Positions 7,452-14,310 of a stretch of DNA of 18,564 bases are shown piece after piece (within the stretch, counting starts at the first letter, position 1; each line of letters begins with the position of its first letter). The notes below the pieces were generated by a model. That model was not told the origin of the DNA, made no database searches, and saw nothing but the letters and a program-made list of their open reading frames with translations. The stretch spans positions 1 to 18,564 of the forward strand of contig JBCCFC010000091.1 of the NCBI GenBank assembly GCA_039029935.1, in the 5' to 3' direction. The stretch is from G039029935 sp039029935 (GTDB taxonomy: Bacteria; Chloroflexota; Anaerolineae; Caldilineales; Caldilineaceae). A program made the translations under genes and the position numbers.

Positions 7452-7480
7452 TTGACAGTTTTTATGAAAAATTGTAATAT
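7452..7480 (+). promoter_or_regulatory. Putative sigma-70-type promoter for the ABC operon
   Basis: TTGACA (7452-7457) and TAATAT (7475-7480) are separated by 17 bases in an AT-rich stretch, about 170 bases upstream of the binding-protein start. The -35 box is a consensus match, while the -10 box agrees at four of six bases. No other good candidate is seen between 7393 and 7651. Confidence 0.5.
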
Positions 7481-7651
7481 CTCTACTAGACGCATATTAT
7501 TTATGCAAGTCGATCAAAATCTACACTATAATTTTCATTAAGTGTTTTTTACTATGTGTGTTTTGTATGGATAACAGAAATGGACTCAATTCTTGCGAAT
7601 TGTCAACCTATTTTTTGTGATTTGTGCAAAGAAACAAAAAGGAGAGTTTCA

Positions 7652-9448
7652 ATGAATCAGCCGAAAAAATTCGGTTCACTCTATCTTGTGACAGGACTCT
7701 TGCTCGTTCTGGTCATGGCTCTGGCGGCTTGTGCTGCACCTGCTAGCGATGCACCTGCAGCGGACACTGGTGCTGCCGATGCAGATTCTGGCGAAGAAGC
7801 TGCTGACGATAGCGATGATGGTGGCGACGTACTGACTATCTTGTACTGGCAGGCGGCATCTCTGGCCAATCCATACCTGTCTGGTGGTACAAAAGACATC
7901 GACGCATCAACGCTTGTCCTAGAACCACTGGCAAACTTTGATGAAAATGGGCTCTTGGTCCCAACATTGGCGCAAGAGATTCCAACATTGGACAATGGCG
8001 GTGTCTCTGAGGATTTGACCCAAATCACATGGACGCTTAAAGAAGGCGTCATGTGGTCAGATGGTACACCGCTGACAACTGAAGATGTTGTCTTCACTTA
8101 TGAATACTGCACCAATGAAGCCACTGGCTGTGGTTCTTTGACCAATTATCAGAACATTGTAAGTGTTGAAGCTGTTGATGACCTCACAGTCGTCATCACC
8201 TTTGATGCTCCAAAACCATATCCATACGAAGCCTTTGTTAGCCAATTAGCACCAGTCATCCAGAAAGCACAATTTGCTGACTGTGCGGGTGAAGCTGCGC
8301 AGACTTGTACAGATGCAAATCTGGCGCCAATCGGCACAGGACCATACGTGGTTGTAGACTTCAAAGTCAACGACGTGGTTGTCTATGAGCCAAACGCAAA
8401 CTATCGTGATGGCGCACCAGCATTTAGCCAAGTCATCTTCAAGGGTGGTGGTGATGCTGCTTCTGCTGCACGTGCCGTTTTGGAAACAGGCGAGGCTGAC
8501 TATGCTTGGAACTTGCAGGTTGAGCCACAAATTCTGAACGAAATGGCCGAAGCGGGCATGGGTGAACTGATGGCTGCTTTCGCAACCAACGTTGAGCGTC
8601 TGATGATCAACCAGACCAACCCAGACCCAGCTTTGGGTGATGACCGCTCAGAATACATGGACGGAGAAAATCCACATCCATTCTTGACCGACCATGATGT
8701 TGTCGCCGCATTGTCAATGGCAATCGACCGCAACGTCATCGCTGAACAGCTTTATGGTGCGGCGGGCAACGCCACTTGTAATGTGCTGCCTGGTCCACCA
8801 AAATATGCATCGTCAAACAATGATGGCTGTCTGACACAGGATATCGACGGTGCAAACGCACTCTTAGACGAAGCTGGCATTGTGGACACGGATGGCGATG
8901 GTATCCGTGAAAAAGATGGTACACCACTTGTCATTCTTTACCAGACTTCAACAAATGGTGTTCGCCAGAAGACACAGGCTTTGATCAAGCAATGGTGGGC
9001 AGAAATTGGTGTTGATACGGAACTACGTGACATCGACGCATCTGTCTTCTTTGGTGGCGATCCAAACAGCCCAGACACTTATGGTAAGTTCTACGCTGAC
9101 ATCGAGATGTACACCAACGGTTCAAGCGGTATCGATCCACAGATTTACTTGGATAGCTGGCAATGTTCAGAGATCAACGGTGCTGTCAACAACTGGTTGG
9201 GCAACAACGTCCCACGCTGGTGTAACCCAGACTACGACGCTCTGTATGCTGAATTGACTGCCACTGCTGGCGAAGATGCCCGTGCAGCGATTGCGATTGA
9301 ACTCAACGACATGTTGGTTCAAAACTATGCGATGGTTCCATTGGTGCATCGTGGTTCTGCTTCAGCCCGTGCCAACAGCCTTTCTGGTGTTCGCATGAAC
9401 GCATGGGACTCTGAAATGTGGAACATTGAAGACTGGTCTCGCGAATAG
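7652..9448 (+). CDS. Peptide/nickel-type ABC transporter substrate-binding lipoprotein
   Basis: This 598-residue family 5 extracellular solute-binding protein resembles DppA/OppA. The start at 7652 is set by AAAGGAG about 8 bases upstream and gives a proper signal peptide: MNQPKK, a hydrophobic core, then a MALAAC lipobox with the lipidated Cys at 27. A longer in-frame start at 7556 would bury the signal. Residues 28-57 are an Ala/Asp/Glu linker. The mature domain shows the family segment LKEGVMWSDGTPLTTEDVVF. Eight to nine Cys residues occur in the mature part, probably including disulfides (for example YEYCTNEATGCG and DCAGEAAQTC). The substrate may be oligopeptide, nickel complex or sugar. 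Two permease genes follow on the same strand, with the 8/7-bp repeat array in between. Confidence 0.93.
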   Translation: MNQPKKFGSLYLVTGLLLVLVMALAACAAPASDAPAADTGAADADSGEEAADDSDDGGDVLTILYWQAASLANPYLSGGTKDIDASTLVLEPLANFDENGLLVPTLAQEIPTLDNGGVSEDLTQITWTLKEGVMWSDGTPLTTEDVVFTYEYCTNEATGCGSLTNYQNIVSVEAVDDLTVVITFDAPKPYPYEAFVSQLAPVIQKAQFADCAGEAAQTCTDANLAPIGTGPYVVVDFKVNDVVVYEPNANYRDGAPAFSQVIFKGGGDAASAARAVLETGEADYAWNLQVEPQILNEMAEAGMGELMAAFATNVERLMINQTNPDPALGDDRSEYMDGENPHPFLTDHDVVAALSMAIDRNVIAEQLYGAAGNATCNVLPGPPKYASSNNDGCLTQDIDGANALLDEAGIVDTDGDGIREKDGTPLVILYQTSTNGVRQKTQALIKQWWAEIGVDTELRDIDASVFFGGDPNSPDTYGKFYADIEMYTNGSSGIDPQIYLDSWQCSEINGAVNNWLGNNVPRWCNPDYDALYAELTATAGEDARAAIAIELNDMLVQNYAMVPLVHRGSASARANSLSGVRMNAWDSEMWNIEDWSRE

Positions 9449-9460
9449 TATTTAAATTTT

Positions 9461-9600
9461 AGTTGAAGAGTTGAAGAGTTGAAGAGTTGAAGAGTTGAAG
9501 GGTTGAAGGGTTGAAGATGATGGTAATTATTTTCAACTTTCAACTTTCAACTTTCAACTTTCAACTCTCAGCCCTTCAACCTTTCAACTCTTCAACTTTC
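9461..9600. repeat. Inverted array of 8-bp and 7-bp tandem repeats
   Basis: On the left, 9461-9516 is seven perfectly phased 8-mers: AGTTGAAG five times, then GGTTGAAG twice. On the right, 9531-9565 is five TTTCAAC heptamers, followed by 8-mers of the CCTTCAAC type (9573-9596). The right side is complementary to the left, so the transcript can fold into a long hairpin with sliding registers between the binding-protein and permease genes. It ends a few bases before the permease start and leaves that gene no clear Shine-Dalgarno. Confidence 0.93.
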
Positions 9601-9605
9601 TATCT

Positions 9606-10622
9606 ATGGGCAATTATTTAACACGTCGTTTACTGACCGCTATACCAACACTTCTGTTTATCAGCTTCTCCATCTTTGCATTGCTAGACTTAGCACCAGG
9701 CGATCCAACAGGACAGTTGCCATTAACCATCAAACCAGAGGTCCGCGAACAAATGCGCAAGGCATTGGGACTAGACGATCCATTTATCGTCCGCTATGGC
9801 AAATGGCTCAATCAATTTTTTATCAACGAACCACTCAACTTTCTTGAAGAAACCACAGGCATTACCATAGGCGACTCTGAGAATCGTCTACGTGTTACTT
9901 CATGGAGTAGCCGTGGTAAGCCCGTTGTTGATCTTGTCGTCGAACGCATTCCACAGACACTATGGGTCGTCGGCTTGGCCTATCTTTTGTCGATTTGTCT
10001 AGCAATACCGCTTGGTGTTCTGGGCGCAGTACGCCAAAATTCAATCTTTGATCAGATCAGTTCACTGATCTCGGTCATTGGTTACTCGATCCCCACCTAT
10101 GTCACCGGACTCCTTGCTATCATCATTTTTGCTGTACATCTCAGATGGTTCCCCAGCATTTACGACACAACCCTTGTGGTCAATAGCTGGTCATCGTTTG
10201 TCAAACAATTTGAACAGATGATCATGCCCGTCACCGTCCTTGCCCTCTTCCAAACCGCACAACTGAGCCGCTTTACGCGTTCATCCATGCTCGATAACCT
10301 CAAACAGGACTACGTGCGCACCGCCCATGCCAAAGGCTTCCGCGAACGCTACGTCGTCATTCGCCACGTCCTGCGCAACAGCCTCATTCCAGTTGTCACG
10401 CTGCTTGCATTGGGCATTCCACAAATTTTTGGTGGTGCCATCATTACTGAGCAGATTTTCCGCATCAATGGCCTCGGTGCCTTGCTGATTATTGCAATCC
10501 AGACCTTTGATATTCCTGTTGTCATGACTGTTACGTTTATCTTTGCCGTGTTGATTGTAGGGTTCAACCTGATTGCTGATTTGATCTATGGTATATTGGA
10601 TCCGCGGATTCAGTATAATTAA
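9606..10622 (+). CDS. ABC transporter permease, DppB/OppB type
   Basis: This is a 338-residue inner-membrane permease of the binding-protein-dependent peptide/nickel importer family. The N-terminus MGNYLTRRLL and the segment LDLAPGDPTG are typical of DppB. About six membrane segments are spread from residue 10 to 330. The cytoplasmic EAA loop that contacts the ATPase spans about 234-262 (YVRTAHAKGFRERYVV). The periplasmic insertion between about 36 and 110 is usual for this subfamily. The gene should form a heterodimer with the DppC-type permease at 11790. The start at 9606 lies 6 bases after the repeat array and has no good ribosome-binding site, so translation may depend on coupling or on the upstream hairpin. 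The next gene in the operon is not the partner permease but a putative antitoxin, 18 bases on. Confidence 0.93.
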   Translation: MGNYLTRRLLTAIPTLLFISFSIFALLDLAPGDPTGQLPLTIKPEVREQMRKALGLDDPFIVRYGKWLNQFFINEPLNFLEETTGITIGDSENRLRVTSWSSRGKPVVDLVVERIPQTLWVVGLAYLLSICLAIPLGVLGAVRQNSIFDQISSLISVIGYSIPTYVTGLLAIIIFAVHLRWFPSIYDTTLVVNSWSSFVKQFEQMIMPVTVLALFQTAQLSRFTRSSMLDNLKQDYVRTAHAKGFRERYVVIRHVLRNSLIPVVTLLALGIPQIFGGAIITEQIFRINGLGALLIIAIQTFDIPVVMTVTFIFAVLIVGFNLIADLIYGILDPRIQYN

Positions 10623-10640
10623 TCATGGTGGAGGTGGTTT

Positions 10641-11312
10641 ATGATAGTTTCAGATATACAAGATAAAAAGCTAAATCGGTTCTACGAAAGTCTTGGTTCA
10701 GGTGCCCTTCTTGAAACAAATATAGATGGATTTGTCTATGGTGGCACTGCAAATGGAAAACGTGCAAAACTAGTCCTAATGCTCCGTGATACCCCGAGAA
10801 CGATTATTCACGTAAAGCCAGAATTCTTAAGAGAACTTAGTGCTGCTCTGTCTGATATAGCTGATTTGATTGAAGAATCGGATGAATATAACCACAATGG
10901 ACGTACATTAGCTTCTTCAAACAGTCCGATACAGCCTGTATTATACAGTACGAATGGAAAGAATCCACAGTCAGATGAGGCAGATATAACAGAAGCAGAG
11001 CCTGATTATGTGGACATAGATTTTATGGCAAATTGGCCTAAATTAACTGAAGAAGAGCTAAAGTTATTCGAAGGTTTAGACGCAGGTTTTGATTCACCTC
11101 GTATTGAACAACAAGAAACAGCCAAGCCTCTCGGTGTGTGGGAACAAATGATGAAGGAAATTAAAGAAGAATATCCGGAATTCGCTGAGAGAACGCCAGA
11201 GGAGAGACATAAAGATTTTGAACGACTTTCAGCGAAAGTTGCGGCAGGTCTTCCTGATACGTTAGATGAGTTTATCGAAGCTCGACGAGGTGCTATACAT
11301 GCCCCTGCTTGA
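10641..11312 (+). CDS. Unrecognised protein, putative antitoxin of the PIN gene
   Basis: I do not recognise this 223-residue family. Residues about 1-80 look like a compact alpha/beta domain (beta-rich ALLETNIDGFVYGG and KLVLMLRD, then a helix). Residues 85-125 are polar and probably disordered. Residues 130-220 are acidic and helical, with a final helix FERLSAKVAAGLPDTLDEFIEARRGA. It has an excellent GGAGGTGG site. It overlaps the PIN-domain gene by 14 bases, the arrangement usual for antitoxin-toxin pairs, and the C-terminal acidic helix would suit toxin wrapping. At 223 residues it is far longer than a typical VapB. The region is visibly richer in A and T than the permease genes on either side, which suggests acquisition. 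The antitoxin role is inference from position only. Confidence 0.5.
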   Translation: MIVSDIQDKKLNRFYESLGSGALLETNIDGFVYGGTANGKRAKLVLMLRDTPRTIIHVKPEFLRELSAALSDIADLIEESDEYNHNGRTLASSNSPIQPVLYSTNGKNPQSDEADITEAEPDYVDIDFMANWPKLTEEELKLFEGLDAGFDSPRIEQQETAKPLGVWEQMMKEIKEEYPEFAERTPEERHKDFERLSAKVAAGLPDTLDEFIEARRGAIHAPA

Positions 11313-11793
11313 CACAAATCTTTTTGTCACTGACCGATTTTTTAAACGAGATGCAAAGTACGCTGATAATCGATTATTTTTGGATCAATTATCCGAAATA
11401 GATGCTACCTTTTCGATATTTTCTTTAATCGAGCTATGTGGTATTTCCTCATTTCAATTATCAGACAAAGAACTAAAGTTATGGATGAATGACTTCGGTG
11501 ATACATATCCTGTCACGATATTATATCCTGACGATTTGAACGAAGATATGTCATCCCCCATTTGGTTTGAGTCACACACCAAAGCGGTATTCCAGATAAT
11601 GCGTCGTAAAATGACGTGGGGCGATGCGGTTATCGTTCTAACAGCAGAGCAATATCAAGTTGACGCGATTGTGACATGGAATAAAAAAGACTTTATTGGC
11701 CGTACATCTATCCCTATTTTATCACCTACAGAGTACTTAGTAAACAATAGTTTAACGCAATTATCAGACAAGGAACAAACCAAGACAAAATGA
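11299..11793 (+). CDS. PIN-domain protein, putative VapC-like toxin
   Basis: This 164-residue PIN-domain ribonuclease is probably a type II toxin. It begins MPLLDTNLFV, with the first acidic residue at Asp5. The others are Glu45 (SLIELCG), Asp109 (WGDAVIVLTA) and Asp131 (TWNKKDF), the four-acid pattern that binds Mg/Mn. I chose the ATG at 11299 because it places LLDTN at the very N-terminus, as in PIN proteins. The longer in-frame start at 11266 adds 11 residues without homology. It overlaps the upstream gene by 14 bases, and its stop overlaps the start of the DppC-type permease gene (ATGA). A C-terminal QLSDKE repeats an internal QLSDKE (54-59). It might instead be a non-toxin PIN nuclease, since toxicity is not shown by sequence. 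Confidence 0.8.
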   Translation: MPLLDTNLFVTDRFFKRDAKYADNRLFLDQLSEIDATFSIFSLIELCGISSFQLSDKELKLWMNDFGDTYPVTILYPDDLNEDMSSPIWFESHTKAVFQIMRRKMTWGDAVIVLTAEQYQVDAIVTWNKKDFIGRTSIPILSPTEYLVNNSLTQLSDKEQTKTK

Positions 11794-12719
11794 CAGCAGA
11801 CGCAACACCATTAGACTTATCCAGCGACAACAACTCGAAATCACGCACGTTTTGGGCAGACGCATGGACCCAATTCCGTAAAAACAAACTCTCGATCTTT
11901 GGTCTGACCATTCTCAGCATTATTGTGGTCGGTGTTCTGTTTGGGCCATTGCTTTATAGCATTGACCCCACCTATATCGACATTTTGAATTCTGAGGTGC
12001 AGCCCAACCTAAGTACGGAATCGCCACTCGGCACGGATGACATGGGGCGCGATACATTGGCGCGTAATCTGCATGGGGGGCGCATTTCCATTGCGGTGGG
12101 CATTGCGGCGATGTTGATTGCGATGTCGATGGGTACATTGGTAGGGCTATTGGCCGGATTCATTCCCTCGCTCGATAATCCACTCATGCGCTTTACCGAC
12201 ATGATGTTTGCCTTGCCACAGCTACCCCTGCTATTGGTCATCGGACTCTTATTCCGTGACACACTACGCGCCGCGTTGGGGCCAGAGGTCGGCATTTTTA
12301 TTCTGATTGTGACTGTCATTGGTGTGTTGGGCTGGATGCCAACGGCGCGTATTGTGCGTGGAACCGTGTTATCCATCAAAGAGAAGGAATTTGTGGAGGC
12401 TGCAACCTGTATCGGTGTACGACGCTGGACGATTATGTTCCGTCATATCCTACCCAACGTCATGAGTCCAATCATTGTTTCTGCCACGCTGGGTGTCGCC
12501 GCCGCCATCCTCACTGAATCAGCACTCTCTTTCTTGGGCTATGGCTTCCCGTCGGATGTCCCAACATGGGGTCGTCTTCTCTTTGAAAACCGTGACTTTA
12601 TGGAGCGTAATCCTTGGCCGCTCTTCTGGCCGGGGCTATTTATTTCGTTGGCGATTGTTAGTATTAACTTTATGGGGGATGGATTGAGGGATGCGTTGGA
12701 TCCACGACAACGAGAGTAG
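11790..12719 (+). CDS. ABC transporter permease, DppC/OppC type
   Basis: This 309-residue permease is the partner of the DppB-type protein at 9606. An OppC N-terminal segment (FWADAWTQFRKNKLSIFG, about 21-38) precedes the first membrane helix. SPLGTDDMGRDTLARNLHGG (79-98) is the family's conserved periplasmic stretch. The EAA loop lies at about 200-228 (FVEAATCIGVRRWTIMFRH). The start codon overlaps the PIN gene stop as ATGA and there is no strong ribosome-binding site (AAGGA lies about 15 bases upstream), so translation is probably coupled to that of the PIN gene. No ATP-binding subunit follows: downstream genes are on the other strand. The transporter must borrow ATPases encoded elsewhere. 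Confidence 0.93.
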   Translation: MTADATPLDLSSDNNSKSRTFWADAWTQFRKNKLSIFGLTILSIIVVGVLFGPLLYSIDPTYIDILNSEVQPNLSTESPLGTDDMGRDTLARNLHGGRISIAVGIAAMLIAMSMGTLVGLLAGFIPSLDNPLMRFTDMMFALPQLPLLLVIGLLFRDTLRAALGPEVGIFILIVTVIGVLGWMPTARIVRGTVLSIKEKEFVEAATCIGVRRWTIMFRHILPNVMSPIIVSATLGVAAAILTESALSFLGYGFPSDVPTWGRLLFENRDFMERNPWPLFWPGLFISLAIVSINFMGDGLRDALDPRQRE

Positions 12720-12860
12720 TCCGGAGAACCGGTAAGGCGATTTCGAGGAAAGAATACACCAACAAAATTAGATAGCACAAGAGATGCGCTAAATGTATTT
12801 TGGCGCAATCATCCCGATAAACCGCCTTACTTGTGTTTGGAGAGAGTCTGGAGAAATTGT
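12720..12860. terminator. Convergent intergenic region with possible terminator
   Basis: This region lies between the permease gene (+) and the small toxin-like gene (-). GTAAGGCG (12732-12739) pairs with CGCCTTAC (12823-12830), enclosing a smaller imperfect hairpin with TGCGC/GCGCA ends near 12785-12807. The structure may stop transcription from both sides, but there is no clean stem plus T-run. Confidence 0.3.
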
Positions 12861-13142
12861 CTATAATTTGAAGATAGGTAAGAGTCTAATCTTACTTGCG
12901 CCCTCGTCTATCTTTCCATCCATGTCTATCGCAACTTCAAAAGGAATCAGATAACCAAATTGTTCTAATGTAAAACAGCCAGGACGGTTTGGGAAAGGCT
13001 CTGCATCACGAATCGGGTTGTCAGTCTCCTCAAGTTCACTCCAAATATATGTGACAAGGTTAAATCGATCCGCATCTGCAACGACGTTCCTTAATGAGTT
13101 AAAATACTCTTCATGCGTCACGAGTAACCAGCGTTTAGCCAT
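12861..13142 (-). CDS. Small protein paired with Phd-like antitoxin, putative RelE/ParE-like toxin
   Basis: This is a 93-residue protein. The layout, an N-terminal strand (RWLLVTHEEY), a helix with SLRNVV, a second helix ending IWSELEE, then strands CFTLEQFGYLIPFEVAID and IRLLPIFKL, is compatible with the small RelE/ParE fold. The match is weak, and no catalytic pattern can be assigned. The best evidence is context: its ATG overlaps the end of a Phd/YefM-type antitoxin gene by 8 bases and both share one promoter. I chose the ATG at 13142, because an in-frame TTG one codon earlier is less likely. GGGGGTT upstream could be its ribosome-binding site. Confidence 0.55.
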   Translation of the reverse strand: MAKRWLLVTHEEYFNSLRNVVADADRFNLVTYIWSELEETDNPIRDAEPFPNRPGCFTLEQFGYLIPFEVAIDMDGKIDEGASKIRLLPIFKL

Positions 13143-13428
13143 CAAGTAACCCCCGTCTGGTTAATTCATCTTGATTAAATGGAATTTCCTTTTCCGGCTC
13201 TTCTTTTAGCTCTTTAAGCACTCTATCACATAACTCTAAATGCTGTAGCCGCCTTAATTCCTTGACGTGCTGATTCCATTCTTGGATAGATATAAGAACT
13301 GCAGCGGGTGTACTACGTTGTGCTAGAATGATGGGACCATCATTCAATTTGTGTAGTGTTGAACGATGATCACGAACAAAATTAGATATTGGCTCAATTT
13401 GCGGAACAAGTTCCATGTACATACGCAT
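13135..13428 (-). CDS. Phd/YefM-family antitoxin
   Basis: This 97-residue protein has a Phd/YefM N-terminal DNA-binding domain: a helix IEPISNFVRDHRSTLHKLN, then the family strand pair GPIILAQRSTPAAVLIS and IQEWNQH (about residues 13-55). The C-terminal half, helical and rich in Glu and Lys with FNQDELTRRGLL at the end, would bind and neutralise the toxin. The start at 13428 is supported by GGGAGAGGT just upstream. Proteins of this family repress their own operon by binding palindromes at the promoter, and a perfect 12-bp inverted repeat covers the -10 box here. The partner gene overlaps the 3' end by 8 bases. Confidence 0.85.
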   Translation of the reverse strand: MRMYMELVPQIEPISNFVRDHRSTLHKLNDGPIILAQRSTPAAVLISIQEWNQHVKELRRLQHLELCDRVLKELKEEPEKEIPFNQDELTRRGLLDG

Positions 13429-13436
13429 ACCTCTCC

Positions 13437-13477
13437 CTATACTTCATAATTAAATTTGACTGTAATATGAAGTATAG
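13437..13477. promoter_or_regulatory. 12-bp inverted repeat, probable antitoxin operator
   Basis: CTATACTTCATA (13437-13448) and its exact reverse complement (13466-13477) are separated by 17 bases. The right arm contains the -10 box of the minus-strand promoter and the left arm lies in the leader, ending 8 bases before the start codon. This is the expected place for autorepression by the Phd-like protein. Confidence 0.75.
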
Positions 13478-13499
13478 TACCGTTATACGGTTTTGTCAA
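13471..13499 (-). promoter_or_regulatory. Sigma-70-type promoter of the Phd-like toxin-antitoxin pair
   Basis: Read on the minus strand, TTGACA (13499-13494) is followed after exactly 17 bases by TATACT (13476-13471). Both boxes are consensus or nearly so, and transcription would start near 13465, about 37 bases before the antitoxin ATG. Confidence 0.78.
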
Positions 13500-13675
13500 C
13501 GATAAATGTTTTGGTCAGGAATTTGTTACTGGCGATTCATACCACATGAACCATGCCAAACTTTGTAAACTCATCAAAATGAAACCTTCAGTTTGTTGGT
13601 TTGGCATTCCTGTAAAGGCAGGAATGACTATATAGCCCAGTTTTTCATGTTCAACCTGTTATTGACTATTACAAA
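13500..13675. other. Intergenic stretch with a short hairpin
   Basis: No gene is recognised. CATTCCTG (13605-13612) and CAGGAATG (13619-13626) form an 8-bp hairpin with a 6-base loop, a common type of dispersed repeat. It lies about 50 bases before the truncation point of the transposase remnant. Confidence 0.45.
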
Positions 13676-14077
13676 AATTGGCCGACTCATAAACATCTGG
13701 CATCGTGGGCTTGTATTTGTCCTGGCAATAATGAGAGTGGCGGCAAGCAACGGAGTGACAAACGACGTAAGGGGCAGAAGTGGCTTGTTTCTGCGTTGGT
13801 TGAAGCGGCTCATGCAGTTTCTCGAACCAAAGACACTCATCTTTCTGCACAGTTCCATCGGTTACGGGTTCGGCGTGGAGCCAAACGCGCGGCTGTTGCT
13901 GTTGGACATTCCATTTTGACCATCGTTTATCATCTGATTGATAAACCAGAGAAACGATTCGCTGATTTAGGTGGGGATTACTTTCTCAACACAAACAAGG
14001 AGCGAGAGCAGAGACACGCTGTTAAGACGCTAAATCAACTTGGCTTTGAGGTTGACTTACAACCGACTCAAGCATGA
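13676..14077 (+). pseudogene. IS110-family transposase, C-terminal remnant
   Basis: One open frame reads from about 13676 to the stop at 14075 and gives the end of an IS110-type transposase (Transposase_20 domain): HKHLASWACICPGNNESGGK, then KGQKWLVSALVEAAHAV, then HRLRVRRGAKRAAVAVGHS, then DLGGDYF. The N-terminal DEDD (RuvC-like) catalytic domain is missing, because upstream of about 13676 the frame loses similarity and meets a stop at 13625. The fragment therefore covers roughly the last 130 residues of a protein that is usually 300-400 long. It has no start codon of its own in the right place and cannot be active. Confidence 0.85.
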
Positions 14078-14310
14078 TTTAGTCGTTTTCACAATTGATA
14101 CATAATTGCACACCCTTTCGTGTTTTTTTGCTTACTCAGGTAGATTTCTACACTGTTTTATTTGACGCGCCTTGTTTTGCATACTCCTGACCTTGCTTTT
14201 TTCAGGGCAGGGGCTTCGTTCTTTAATGGGATTGTAGGTACGCTTCTACAACAACAATTCATTCACTCGCTTTATCCGCTCATGCTACCCTCAATGTGTC
14301 GTATCATTAA
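14078..14310. other. Non-coding stretch after the IS110 remnant
   Basis: No gene or clear repeat is visible. Part of it may be the former right end of the insertion sequence, but I cannot place the boundary. Confidence 0.35.

Noticed and set aside
7556..7651. Longer start of the binding-protein gene
   Set aside because: It has no ribosome-binding site and would put 32 non-hydrophobic residues before the lipoprotein signal peptide. The ATG at 7652 has AAAGGAG.
9325..9543. Minus-strand frame over the 8-bp repeats
   Set aside because: Its peptide is only the translation of the repeat and of the antisense of the binding-protein gene.
13593..13919. 108-residue frame over the IS110 remnant
   Set aside because: It is out of frame with the recognisable transposase sequence, which lies in the other frame of the same strand.
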